DNA of 64,000 nt from an uncultured Roseobacter sp. (GCF_947499265.1 NZ_CANMNK010000008.1:1-64000); one strand, 5' to 3'. Positions 54,806-63,456 are shown, counted from the stretch's first letter. The notes: a model not told the origin generated them from the letters alone. Made by a program: numbers and translations.

Positions 54806-55020
54806 GCGGGCAGTTCACGCCCCATGTCGATGAGCCTTTGGCGCAGGCCGTCTGCTTCCGGCGCCCCTGCTTCCAAGGCGTAGATAAAGGCGTGGGTCAG
54901 ATAGAAACCGCAGGCGTCGACGTCTTCTGCGCGGTCTGCCGCCTCGCGATAAAGATCAATCAGCGCGCGTTGATCACCGGCGTCATGGGCTGCCAACAGT
55001 TGCGCGTCCAGCGATGTCAC
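54802..55020 (-). CDS. Small helical protein coupled to the Rieske oxygenase
   Basis: 72 residues if started at GTG 55020, which overlaps the upstream Rieske stop as GTGA. No recognised domain. It is predicted all helical with a TPR/SEL1-like flavour ([20 protein letters not shown]). Translational coupling makes an accessory role for the oxygenase plausible but unproven. A longer frame to 55071 overlaps the Rieske gene and is less likely. Confidence 0.65.
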   Translation of the reverse strand: MTSLDAQLLAAHDAGDQRALIDLYREAADRAEDVDACGFYLTHAFIYALEAGAPEADGLRQRLIDMGRELPA

Positions 55021-56177
55021 TCCGCCGCCTGATCCATCTGACGACGGGCGTTCAGCCGACCGGCAACCCAATCATGGAAAAGATGCGTCGGCCCGTCCAT
55101 CGCGGGGGAGAAACGACCGCCATCAAACGACACTGCGTGCCGCCCGCGCTGCATGCCTTCCACGACAAAAACGTCCTCGACAAAAACTTCTTTCCACTGT
55201 TGCGCGTTCTTTTGTCGTAGGGCGTCATCGGTGTCGGGTGTGGTGTAGAAGATATGCACATGTTCGCGTGTCTTCTCCGGCCCCTGCGGTTCCAGAATGA
55301 TCGCAAATGTGTGGTCCCGGTGCACGCCCAACAGTACGTTGGGAAAGGCTGTGATATATTCAGCCGCCGTATCCCATGTATCGCTCAACCCCTCGAAATC
55401 CGGAAACACGTCGCCGTTTTCACCTTTGAGCTGACGGTAGACATGCGTACCTTGGCCCGCGAAAAGCTCCTTTTCTTCAATATGATAGTGATCTTCCAAT
55501 CGCGAATAGCTGTTCAGACCGGGATGTACCCAGGGCAAATGGTAGCTTTCGCAATAATTCTCGACGGCAAGTTTCCAATTGCAGTTTACCTCCAGCTGGA
55601 AGCAACTGTCCGCACCGCCATGAAAGATCGGTTTGTCAAACTCCGCCCAGCGTTTTAGCAGCTCGGCATTTGCATCCTCGAAGGCGGGCGCGGTGCCCGA
55701 CACATTGATCCAGACCACGCCCATCCAGATGTGGCTGCGCACTTCGATCAGACCCAAAAGCGCGCGGTCAATACCGTCGTGCTTGTTCTGGCCCGGGCCG
55801 CCGACATGCGGTGTGCTCACCAATTTGCCATCGGTGGAATAGCACCAGCTGTGATAAGGGCAGCGAATGGCGCCTTCGATTTTCCGCGGTTCCGAAACCA
55901 GGATCATACCGCGGTGGCGGCAAATATTCTGAAACACGCGTACGGCACCTTGCCGGTCCCGCACCACAAGCAGGGGCATGCCCAGAAAGCTGAGCGGCAC
56001 CGCATCGCCAATGTCCGGCACATCCGCTGCCACGGCAAGGCCCGCCCATGTATCAAACAGCAGCGCATGTTTCTCTTCCTCGAAAACAGCCGCATCGGTG
56101 TAATGCGCGTTGGGAAGACCATGCGCTTGTGCGATCGGGCGGCGTACGTTCGACAGATCGGTGGGTGAATGATCCAT
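55017..56177 (-). CDS. Rieske non-haem iron oxygenase, alpha subunit
   Basis: 386 residues. The Rieske [2Fe-2S] ligands are C86/H88 (CRHRG) and C106/H109 (CPYHSW). The mononuclear iron site is around ENYCESYHLPWVHPG with H213 and H218. The lack of a small subunit and the overall pattern resemble the group containing carnitine monooxygenase and glycine-betaine demethylase alpha subunits. A quaternary amine or similar substrate is a guess. The reductase component is not adjacent. Followed by a coupled 72-residue ORF; divergent partner none. Confidence 0.9.
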   Translation of the reverse strand: MDHSPTDLSNVRRPIAQAHGLPNAHYTDAAVFEEEKHALLFDTWAGLAVAADVPDIGDAVPLSFLGMPLLVVRDRQGAVRVFQNICRHRGMILVSEPRKIEGAIRCPYHSWCYSTDGKLVSTPHVGGPGQNKHDGIDRALLGLIEVRSHIWMGVVWINVSGTAPAFEDANAELLKRWAEFDKPIFHGGADSCFQLEVNCNWKLAVENYCESYHLPWVHPGLNSYSRLEDHYHIEEKELFAGQGTHVYRQLKGENGDVFPDFEGLSDTWDTAAEYITAFPNVLLGVHRDHTFAIILEPQGPEKTREHVHIFYTTPDTDDALRQKNAQQWKEVFVEDVFVVEGMQRGRHAVSFDGGRFSPAMDGPTHLFHDWVAGRLNARRQMDQAAE

Positions 56178-56283
56178 GACAGCTCTCCAGAAAGGTTGGA
56201 GATATTGTAAGTGACACCGCCACGGATGCCGCGCTTAAAGCGACCCGAGTTTCCTCAAGGCGACATCGCCATCGCGCGCGTTT

Positions 56284-57081
56284 TCAGCGGAACGGGTCGT
56301 GGGGTTGCAGCAGCCTTTGGTGAAAGGGCATCAGCTCTTCCAGCGTGCAAAACCCGGCTCTGCGTGCGCGGAACAGCGCCTCGGCAGTGTTTTTTCCAAG
56401 ATATTCGTAGACTAGGCGCGTCATACGCATGCCTGATGTGTCTTCGCGTACGGTGCGGGCGACATAGCCGACCCAAAAATTGTTCTGGAAGGATGTCACG
56501 CGGCTCAGGTAGTTGAACGAAGCTGTCATGCCATTGCGGCGGGCCACCGTGGCGGCGACACCATCTTCGATCTGCATCACGAAACCACGGTATTCGCGTG
56601 CCTGTGCGGTGGCGGGGATGCCCTGCATCGCCATGGCGATTTTTGGTTCATACCCGCGCAGAAATGTATTGTCCCCGTCGCGCTTGATCAGCACGACACC
56701 CCGCACAAACCGGTCATCCTTGACGAAGCTGCGGCGTGCGAACTGGTAAAATCCGCTGGGCAGGCTGTCTTCGGAAACCGATTGAATGGCCGGGCCCATG
56801 AAGTCGCGCAGATACTCGCTGGAAATCGGGCCGGTGTCGCGCGCCACCTGATCGACGGGTTCTAGAAGCACGCGCGCATCAACGGCAAAAAAATCGCACA
56901 TTCTTGCGAGAACGTCCGGGCGCGGGAAGCTTTCTCCGCTGAGATAGCGATTAAACTGCGTCCGGTTGATCCCCAGATCCCGTGAGAGCGCTGAAATTGA
57001 GGGGTAATCAGCAGAGAGTGTTCGCAGGTTGGAGCCAAACATATTGCGCAGTTGCGCTGGGGTTCGGGCGGTCACAGGCAT
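56284..57081 (-). CDS. XRE-type transcriptional regulator with C-terminal sensor region
   Basis: 265 residues from ATG 57081 (AAAGGAC upstream); the frame is open 35 codons further but without a ribosome site. The N-terminal helix-turn-helix is at about 12-65 (SALSRDLGINRTQFNRYL), and residues 85-265 form an alpha/beta region with no family I recognise. A CATATT-aagc-AATATG dyad lies 31 bases before the start, which suggests autoregulation. Nearby candidates for control are the Rieske operon downstream and the small gene upstream. Confidence 0.82.
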   Translation of the reverse strand: MPVTARTPAQLRNMFGSNLRTLSADYPSISALSRDLGINRTQFNRYLSGESFPRPDVLARMCDFFAVDARVLLEPVDQVARDTGPISSEYLRDFMGPAIQSVSEDSLPSGFYQFARRSFVKDDRFVRGVVLIKRDGDNTFLRGYEPKIAMAMQGIPATAQAREYRGFVMQIEDGVAATVARRNGMTASFNYLSRVTSFQNNFWVGYVARTVREDTSGMRMTRLVYEYLGKNTAEALFRARRAGFCTLEELMPFHQRLLQPHDPFR

Positions 57082-57111
57082 CGTCGTCCTTTTGCCTCGT
57101 CGCTGCCGCAG

Positions 57112-57127
57112 CATATTAAGCAATATG
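57112..57127. promoter_or_regulatory. Dyad upstream of the XRE regulator
   Basis: CATATT-AAGC-AATATG, perfect six-base arms, 31-46 bases before ATG 57081. Candidate operator for autoregulation. Confidence 0.5.
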
Positions 57128-57197
57128 TCGCGAATTAGCCAATGATTTACAGATAGACCACCGTTTTTGATGCTAAATAGCGTCAACAGTAGATCGT

Positions 57198-57231
57198 ATT
57201 TGTGTCATTCATAGAGCGGGTCGACACAAAT
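57198..57231. repeat. Inverted repeat ATTTGTGTC / GACACAAAT
   Basis: Perfect nine-base arms at 57198-57206 and 57223-57231 with a 16-base spacer, in the AT-rich region between the XRE regulator and the small downstream gene. Could be an operator or a transcript hairpin. Confidence 0.5.
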
Positions 57232-57276
57232 TCCAAGCGTACGGTGCTGATTTTATCATGTGCCGAACCGTTAACT

Positions 57277-57290
57277 TATTGGTACCAATA
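57277..57290. promoter_or_regulatory. 14-base perfect palindrome
   Basis: TATTGGTACCAATA, perfectly symmetric, 59 bases before the ATG of the small cold-shock-like gene. Candidate operator. Confidence 0.5.
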
Positions 57291-57348
57291 GGGGGGCGCG
57301 ATGTTTGTAGGACCGGCGTGCGAGTAGGACCAGGGATAGGATAAAAAT

Positions 57349-57693
57349 ATGATAGGTGTAGTCCTATGGAGCGATGCTTCGGACCGAAAGGCTGTCATCT
57401 GGTGTGAAGATCAGGGTGATCTGGCTTTTCTGAATTCAGAAACACAGTTGTTTCAGTCAGATATTTTCTTTGACGCCGGGGATGTTGTCCAGTTTGACGT
57501 GGAAATTCAATCCTCTATGAGAACTGTCCACAACCCGCGTCTGGTATTGGAGCGCGCAGGGGCGGGCCTGCCAGAGGCCCTGCGCCGGAGTGCTGCAGCC
57601 AGCCACAGCACTGTTCAAACGGCTCAGATCATCCCGTTTGAGCCGCGCAGGGCGGAGACCCAAGTGCAGATGCCGCGCGTCTCTGGGGCCTAA
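57349..57693 (+). CDS. Small protein, possible cold-shock/OB-fold like
   Basis: 114 residues. The first 66 residues have the rhythm of a cold-shock domain: an opening GVVLWSD strand, CEDQGDLAFL in the place of the RNP strand and FDAGDVVQFDVE followed by a closing NPRLV strand. The RNA-binding KGFGFI/VFVH motifs are absent, so nucleic-acid binding is uncertain. The C-terminal 45 residues look disordered (AASHSTVQTAQ). A long AT-rich leader with palindromes precedes it, and AGGAT is the ribosome site. It lies tail to tail with ilvH. Confidence 0.6.
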   Translation: MIGVVLWSDASDRKAVIWCEDQGDLAFLNSETQLFQSDIFFDAGDVVQFDVEIQSSMRTVHNPRLVLERAGAGLPEALRRSAAASHSTVQTAQIIPFEPRRAETQVQMPRVSGA

Positions 57694-57700
57694 AGCCGCG

Positions 57701-58261
57701 TTATTCGCCGCGTGACAGGGCCGCCACACCGGTTCTGGCGACATCAGACAGGCCAAGCGGGCGCATCAGATCTGCAAAAGCATCGATCTTGTCCGGCGCG
57801 CCGGTGATTTCAAACACGAAGCTTTCCAGCGTGCTGTCCACAACCCGCGCCCGGAAGATATCGGCCAGACGCAGGGCTTCGACACGCTTGTCGCCTGTGC
57901 CGCTGACTTTGAACATGGCCAGCTCGCGTTCGACACTTGCCCCTTCAACCGTCAGATCATGGACCTCGTGTACTGTAACGATGCGGCCCAGCTGTGCCTT
58001 GATCTGTTCGATCACCTGCGGCGTGCCGGAAGTGACGATGGTGATGCGGCTCAGGTGCCCGGTGTGATCCACCTCTGCCACGGTCAGGCTGTCGATGTTG
58101 TAACCGCGGCCGGAAAAGAGGCCGATGACGCGGGCTAGAACCCCGGGTTCGTTTTCGACAAGGACAGCCAAGGTGTGCCGCTCGACCACATCGGAAAAGG
58201 TGGGACGCAGGTTATAAGCGGAATGGCTGGTGGCGCCTTTTTTGATTTTGAGCGGGGACAT
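57701..58261 (-). CDS. ilvH: Acetolactate synthase small (regulatory) subunit
   Basis: 186 residues from ATG 58261; a longer frame exists but starts inside the intercistronic region. The N-terminal ACT domain (about 25-100, with VLVENEPGVLARVIGLFSGR) binds valine for feedback inhibition, and the C-terminal half (ACT-like, 105-180) activates the large subunit. Second gene of the ilvB-ilvH operon, 72 bases after ilvB. Confidence 0.95.
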   Translation of the reverse strand: MSPLKIKKGATSHSAYNLRPTFSDVVERHTLAVLVENEPGVLARVIGLFSGRGYNIDSLTVAEVDHTGHLSRITIVTSGTPQVIEQIKAQLGRIVTVHEVHDLTVEGASVERELAMFKVSGTGDKRVEALRLADIFRARVVDSTLESFVFEITGAPDKIDAFADLMRPLGLSDVARTGVAALSRGE

Positions 58262-58333
58262 GTTCGAAGCCTTATTGAGTGAGAGAGCGGCGGGGCCGGA
58301 AGGGCCCACGCCAGAACGAAACCGGGGTGGTCG

Positions 58334-60085
58334 TCAGACCATGACCGCGCCATCGGCTTTGATCACGCCTTGTGTCTGCGCCTCGCCCAGCAGCATTTCG
58401 TTGTGCGCCTTGCCCGACGGGATCATCGGGAAACAGTTTTCGTGTTTCTCCACCAGACAGTCGAAGATCACCGGGCCATCATAATTGATCATCTCCATGA
58501 TCGCATCGTCGAGGTCCGCGGGATCGGAGCAAAGGATACCCTTGGCCCCGAAGGCTTCGGCCAGTTTTACGAAATCGGGCAGGGCCTCGGACCAGCTTTG
58601 CGAATAGCGCTCGCCGTGCAGCAACTCCTGCCACTGCCGCACCATGCCCAGACGTTCGTTGTTGAGGATGAACTGTTTGACCGGCAGGTTATACTGCACC
58701 GCGGTGCCCATTTCCTGCATGTTCATCAGCCAGCTGGCTTCGCCGGCCACGTTGATCACAAGCGCGTCGGGGTGCGCCATTTGTACGCCAATTGATGCGG
58801 GGAACCCGTAGCCCATCGTGCCCAGCCCCCCGGAGGTCATCCAGCGGTTGGGGTCCTCAAAGCCCAGGTATTGCGCGGCCCACATCTGGTGCTGGCCCAC
58901 TTCGGTACAGATGTAGCGGTCGTGTTTCTTGGTCAGTTCCTCCAGACGCACCAGCGCATGTTGAGGTTTGATGGTCTTGCCGGATTGCGTGAACTTCAGA
59001 CAATCGATGGCCTTCCATTCCTCGATCTGTTGCCACCATTTGGCCAGCGCTTCGGAATTCGTCTTGCGGCCCCGGGATTTCCAGACCTTAAGGATGTCTT
59101 CCAGCACATGGCCGACATCCCCCACAATTGGAATATCCGTCTTGATCACCTTGTTGATCGACGACGGATCGATGTCGATATGCGCCTTGATCGATTTCGG
59201 GCTGAAGGCATCGATACGCCCGGTGATCCGGTCATCAAACCGTGCGCCGATATTGATCATCAGATCGCAATCATGCATCGCCATATTGGCCTGATAAAGC
59301 CCGTGCATCCCCAACATGCCCAGCCAGTTTTCGCCAGAGGCCGGATAAGACCCGAGCCCCATCAGTGTGGAGGTGATCGGAAAGCCGGTGGATTTGACCA
59401 ATTCGCGCAGCAGCTGGCTCGCCGCGGGTCCGGAATTGATTACACCTCCGCCCGTGTAGAAAACCGGTTTCTTGGCTTTCTCAATCGCGGCCACCAGCTC
59501 GGTGATCTCCTCCATATCGCCTTTTACCTTGGGCTGGTAATGAGAGACGGAGGGCTTGGGCTCGGCATAGGTGCCGGTGGCGAACTGAACATCCTTGGGG
59601 ATGTCCACCAGAACCGGACCGGGGCGGCCTTGCGTCGCGACATGGAAAGCCTCGTGCAGCACGCCAGGCAGCGCATCCGTCTCCTTCACCAGCCAGTTGT
59701 GTTTGGTGCAGGGCCGGGTGATGCCAACGGTATCCGCCTCCTGAAACGCATCCGAGCCGATCATGAAGGTCGGCACCTGTCCGGTCAGGACCACAATCGG
59801 GATCGAATCCATCAGCGCGTCGGTCAGACCGGTGACCGCATTGGTGGCCCCGGGACCTGAAGTCACCAGCACAACGCCGGGTTTGCCGGTGGCGCGCGCA
59901 TAGCCTTCGGCGGCATGTACCGCGCCTTGTTCGTGCCGCACCAGAATGTGGCGAATGGCATTTTGCTGGAAGATCTCATCGTAAATGGGTAGGACGGCGC
60001 CCCCGGGATAGCCAAAGACGGTGTCCACACCTTGATCGATCAAGGCTTGGACAATCATTTTTGCTCCGGACATCTGCCGTTTCAT
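58334..60085 (-). CDS. ilvB: Acetolactate synthase large subunit
   Basis: 583 residues from ATG 60085 (GGAG nine bases upstream; a TTG three codons earlier is less likely). A thiamine-diphosphate and FAD enzyme joining two pyruvates, or pyruvate and 2-oxobutyrate, for valine, leucine and isoleucine. The catalytic glutamate is in VRHEQGAVHAAEG. The metal/ThDP motif reads AGEASWLMNMQE near residue 447, with Glu where most homologues have Asp (GDGS/GDAS); as I recall, this variant is usual in alphaproteobacteria. Expression is probably attenuated by the leader at 60139-60239. Confidence 0.95.
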   Translation of the reverse strand: MKRQMSGAKMIVQALIDQGVDTVFGYPGGAVLPIYDEIFQQNAIRHILVRHEQGAVHAAEGYARATGKPGVVLVTSGPGATNAVTGLTDALMDSIPIVVLTGQVPTFMIGSDAFQEADTVGITRPCTKHNWLVKETDALPGVLHEAFHVATQGRPGPVLVDIPKDVQFATGTYAEPKPSVSHYQPKVKGDMEEITELVAAIEKAKKPVFYTGGGVINSGPAASQLLRELVKSTGFPITSTLMGLGSYPASGENWLGMLGMHGLYQANMAMHDCDLMINIGARFDDRITGRIDAFSPKSIKAHIDIDPSSINKVIKTDIPIVGDVGHVLEDILKVWKSRGRKTNSEALAKWWQQIEEWKAIDCLKFTQSGKTIKPQHALVRLEELTKKHDRYICTEVGQHQMWAAQYLGFEDPNRWMTSGGLGTMGYGFPASIGVQMAHPDALVINVAGEASWLMNMQEMGTAVQYNLPVKQFILNNERLGMVRQWQELLHGERYSQSWSEALPDFVKLAEAFGAKGILCSDPADLDDAIMEMINYDGPVIFDCLVEKHENCFPMIPSGKAHNEMLLGEAQTQGVIKADGAVMV

Positions 60086-60138
60086 ATCTTTCAACTCCGT
60101 ATCGGGCCACGTTCTCGGGCCTGTTCTACCGTTTGCGC

Positions 60139-60166
60139 AAAAAAAAGCCCCCGTTCTAGCGGGGGC
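60139..60166 (-). terminator. Attenuator terminator in the ilvB leader
   Basis: On the minus strand GCCCCCG-CTAGAA-CGGGGGC is followed by eight T residues, 54 bases before the ilvB start. Upstream, GCGCATGGG (60207-60199, inside the leader peptide frame) can pair with CCCATGCGC (60173-60165), which runs into the terminator arm, giving a competing structure. Confidence 0.85.
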
Positions 60167-60191
60167 GCATGGGTCAGACTATGGTCTACCG

Positions 60192-60239
60192 TTACCGGCC
60201 CATGCGCGTTTTTCCTACAATGACGACTAGCGTGGTCAT
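60192..60239 (-). CDS. ilv leader peptide
   Basis: 15 codons, MTTLVVIVGKTRMGR, with a strong AAGGAG nine bases before ATG 60239. It has five branched-chain codons in a row (Leu, Val, Val, Ile, Val). Ribosome stalling there when charged Val, Leu or Ile tRNAs are short should prevent the downstream terminator and allow ilvB-ilvH transcription. Arrangement matches classical ribosome-mediated attenuation. Confidence 0.85.
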   Translation of the reverse strand: MTTLVVIVGKTRMGR

Positions 60240-60412
60240 GGCCTGAGGCTCCTTGATGCTGGCGGGACATTATGGGCGTAGGTTGGGGGCGTCAAGCACC
60301 TAGTGCACAAAAAATCTGTCGCACAGATATAATTTTGCGCCATTTACTTGCGCTGTGGTGCATCATCACGAAATTTTCGCAAATTTCGTGGTCTGAAATG
60401 CCCGATTCTGGC

Positions 60413-61138
60413 CTAGTGGGAGGCTTCGATGCTTTCAATGTCCTCACGCGCAGAAAGAGTGAGCTGCTGCACTTCTTCGGCTAGAACCTTGAATTCCTGC
60501 GCGATGATCGCCAGCCCTTTGCCCGCTTCACCCGCACGCGAGGCTTCAACCGAGGCGTTGATCGACATGGAGCGGACGTATTTGCCGATCCGTTCCAGCC
60601 GGCTCAACCCTTCACCCAGACGTGTCGCGGATTGCATGGCAACTTCCAATTGCTGGCTTCTGCCATTCTCGACCTGGGCCCACACATGGTCCGTCAACCG
60701 CGTCACAGCGTCGAAGAATTCTGCCTGTCCCAGTGCGATATAGGACTGCAGGCTTGAGGCCGATACGCCATCCTCACTTTGGGCCGCGGCGGTCAGGGTA
60801 TCGGTCAAATCGGCCATGCGTCTGATGATGCGCATGTGGTCGTTTTGATCCTGCGCCAGATGCGCCAACCAGAGGCTAAGCTCTTCGGGCAGATCCGAAA
60901 AGGTGCTTGTGCCCTGCAGCACTTCGAGCGTGTGGCGCAGCTTTTGCGTTTGCGCCTGCAACGTCGACAGCAGTTCCTCGCGGTTCGCCTCACGCTGTCC
61001 GCCCGACAGCAAGCTCACATTCAGGGCAATGCGCACGACCAAAGCGCGCGTTGTCGCAACGCGGTCAATGGCGTCGCGGTAGGGGAGCGCGTCGATGGTT
61101 GACGCGCTGGGAACCGAAAGAGAGCGCTGCATGTTCAT
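60413..61138 (-). CDS. Soluble truncated chemoreceptor-like protein, second copy
   Basis: 241 residues, no membrane segment, HAMP or ligand domain. The chemoreceptor tip is recognisable: SINASVEASRAGEAGKGL (192-209) then IAQEFKVLA (212-220), with only about 20 residues after it. The helical N-terminal 180 residues are not similar at a glance to those of the 26661-27347 protein, although length and plan agree. It lies on the same strand about 100 bases behind a NarL-type two-component pair, so it might be a signalling partner, but the promoter arrangement is unknown. Confidence 0.75.
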   Translation of the reverse strand: MNMQRSLSVPSASTIDALPYRDAIDRVATTRALVVRIALNVSLLSGGQREANREELLSTLQAQTQKLRHTLEVLQGTSTFSDLPEELSLWLAHLAQDQNDHMRIIRRMADLTDTLTAAAQSEDGVSASSLQSYIALGQAEFFDAVTRLTDHVWAQVENGRSQQLEVAMQSATRLGEGLSRLERIGKYVRSMSINASVEASRAGEAGKGLAIIAQEFKVLAEEVQQLTLSAREDIESIEASH

Positions 61139-61245
61139 GCGACCGGTTTAAGAAGCGGCCTTTAAAAAAGACTGAACATTCGGCGTGGTTTTGGTGAAAT
61201 CTGCAAGCCTGGTCCACGGCAACGAATACCGCGTGACGAGGGCGG

Positions 61246-61893
61246 CTAAAATCGCGCGCCGGTGCCCTGCAACACCCCATGTTCCAGCGCATATCGGGTC
61301 AGTCCTGCGGTGCTGGAAATCCCCAGTTTGCGCTTGATGTTCTTGCGGTGGGTTTCAACTGTCCGCACGGAAATATCCAGCGCCAGTGCCACATCCTTGT
61401 TCGACTTACCCTGCGCCAGCTGCAGCAGGATCGTCTGCTCGCGCCCGGTCAGTGCTTCGCGCACGCCATCCGCTTTCGGCTCCAATGACCCGCGCGCACC
61501 GGTGCACAGATAGCGCTCCCCGGACATGACCACGTCAATCGCCTGCTTGATCTCATCTGTGGGCACGTCCTTGAGCACATAGCCCATGGCCCCGTGGCTG
61601 AGCGCGGAGGAGATGTATTCAGGGCTGTCATGCATCGACAGCACCAGGATTCGCGTGCCGGGGCGTTGTTCCAACACGATCTCGGTTGCCGTGAGCCCGC
61701 CCATATCGGGCATGTTGAGGTCCATCAGGATCACATCCGGATCCAGCACATCGAGCTGCTCAATGGCCTCGCGGGCCGCATTGCAGGTGCCGACAACGGT
61801 GATGTCATCATAGCTTTCCAGAATGGATTGAATGCCTTCGGCGACCATCGGGTGGTCATCGACGATCAGGACTTTGATGGGAGAGATGGTCAT
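61246..61893 (-). CDS. NarL/FixJ-type response regulator
   Basis: 215 residues. Receiver domain with D12, D13, phosphoacceptor D58 (ILMDLNMPD), S86 and K108; C-terminal LuxR-type helix-turn-helix (about 145-210, with LTGREQTILLQLAQGKSNKDVA and SVRTVETHRKNI). Its start overlaps the stop of the kinase gene by four bases, so the two are a cognate pair. Likely target is the TRAP gene transcribed away on the other side of the kinase, whose promoter holds a dyad. Confidence 0.92.
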   Translation of the reverse strand: MTISPIKVLIVDDHPMVAEGIQSILESYDDITVVGTCNAAREAIEQLDVLDPDVILMDLNMPDMGGLTATEIVLEQRPGTRILVLSMHDSPEYISSALSHGAMGYVLKDVPTDEIKQAIDVVMSGERYLCTGARGSLEPKADGVREALTGREQTILLQLAQGKSNKDVALALDISVRTVETHRKNIKRKLGISSTAGLTRYALEHGVLQGTGARF

Positions 61894-63317
61894 GCGGATA
61901 CTTTGGCTTGGTGTGGTGTTTCGGGTTCCGGTGGCAGCAGATGCGACAGCGGGACGGTAACTTCGATAATCGTGCCACGGCCCGCGCGCGGGGCGGCGAT
62001 GATCAGTTCACCTTCAAGCTGCTCCACACGTTCCTGCATGTTGCGCAACCCAAGCCCGCCGCCATGGCCGACGGTGTCATCAGGCATGCCGCGACCGTTG
62101 TCTTCGATCCGCAGGGTCGCCCCTTTCTTGTGGCCCCGCAGGTCGATACGCACGTGACTGGCCTGGGCGTGGCGTTCGATATTGGTGAGCGCTTCCTGCG
62201 CGATGCGGTAGAGCGCGATCTTGGCCTCGCCATCCAGCCGGTTGCGGAAGACAACCGTGTCAAATTCCGTGGTCATGCCGGTGCGCTCGCTGAAATCATC
62301 GGTGAGGGCCTTGACCGCGGGGCCAAGCCCCAGGTCGTCCAGAACACCGGGGCGCAGATCTCGGCTGATGCGGCGCACCTCGGAAATGGCCTCGCCCAGG
62401 GTTTCGATGCCCTTGGCCAAGGGCGCCGCGGCCGTCGGATCGCCACGGTCGAGCTTGCGCCGGGCGGTGTCGAGTGCATAGCGCACGCCCACCAGCAGCT
62501 GGCTGATGCCATCGTGCAATTCGCGCGCGACGCGGCCGCGTTCCTCTTCCTGGGCGTCCAGCACCCGTTGGGTGAGTTTCTTCAGTTTCGCATCGGCCAG
62601 GCGACGCTCGCGAATGTTCAGCACCATGCCGGTCAGGAAAACCGCCAGCAGGGCGGCCAGAGTGATCATCCCGATATAGAAAAACGTCTGCTGGACCCGC
62701 TCTTCGACATCTGCGCGCGCAGAGGCGACGGTGGCCAGCACGTCATCGATGAACACGCCTGTGCCCACGGCCCACCGCCAGCTTGGAAAGCTGGTGACAT
62801 AGGTGATCATCCGCGCCTCTTCCCCGGTGGAGGGTTTCGGCCAGAGGTAGCTGTGATAGCCCGCGCCCGATCGGGCAATGCGGATGATCTCATCGGTGAT
62901 GGGGGTGCCTTCGCTGTCGGCAAGGCCGGTCCAGTTGCGGTTGATCATCTCGGTCTGGCGCGGGCTGACAAGATTGGTGCCATCATAGTCGTAGACAAAG
63001 AAGAACCCTTCGGTCCCATAAATCATGGCCGACAGGATCTGCGCCACTTGATCGCGGGCGTCCTGATCGTCGGGCGCGGCATTGCCATAGATGAAGTAGA
63101 ACCCGTTGCGCGCCTGCGTGACGTAATTGGCCAGTTCCACCTTCTTGGCTTCCAGCAGCTGTGTCTCCAGCGCCTTGATCTCGCGTTCGGCCAGCATGCG
63201 CGACTGATAGGCCACCAGAACGGCAATCGCAGCCACCGCCGCGATCAGCGGAACCGTGGCCACCAGCGACAGCTTTTGCGCGTAACTGGGCCGAAAAAAT
63301 GCGCCAAACCGTTTCAT
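61890..63317 (-). CDS. Cache-domain sensor histidine kinase (HisKA_3 type)
   Basis: 475 residues. Membrane helices at about 18-37 and 212-234 enclose a periplasmic single-Cache domain (40-205) with GFFFVYDYDGTNLVSP and WRWAVGTGVFIDDV. The phosphoacceptor is H268 in RVARELHDGIS, and the C-terminal ATPase has DNGRGMP and GGLGLRNMQERV. Such kinases sense small organic acids. The divergent TRAP receptor gene 250 bases away makes a mono- or oxo-carboxylate ligand likely (MctS-like arrangement), by inference. Confidence 0.9.
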   Translation of the reverse strand: MKRFGAFFRPSYAQKLSLVATVPLIAAVAAIAVLVAYQSRMLAEREIKALETQLLEAKKVELANYVTQARNGFYFIYGNAAPDDQDARDQVAQILSAMIYGTEGFFFVYDYDGTNLVSPRQTEMINRNWTGLADSEGTPITDEIIRIARSGAGYHSYLWPKPSTGEEARMITYVTSFPSWRWAVGTGVFIDDVLATVASARADVEERVQQTFFYIGMITLAALLAVFLTGMVLNIRERRLADAKLKKLTQRVLDAQEEERGRVARELHDGISQLLVGVRYALDTARRKLDRGDPTAAAPLAKGIETLGEAISEVRRISRDLRPGVLDDLGLGPAVKALTDDFSERTGMTTEFDTVVFRNRLDGEAKIALYRIAQEALTNIERHAQASHVRIDLRGHKKGATLRIEDNGRGMPDDTVGHGGGLGLRNMQERVEQLEGELIIAAPRAGRGTIIEVTVPLSHLLPPEPETPHQAKVSA

Positions 63318-63456
63318 GACAGTCTGATTACGTTGAAATCAGGGCGAATCAAAGTCTGATCCCGCGACACGCGCGCGGCGAATCCGACCCCGCGCAGTGT
63401 TTCAGCGCGAAAACCGGCCAAAAAATATGACCAAAATGGCGTAAATGCCGCTCATC

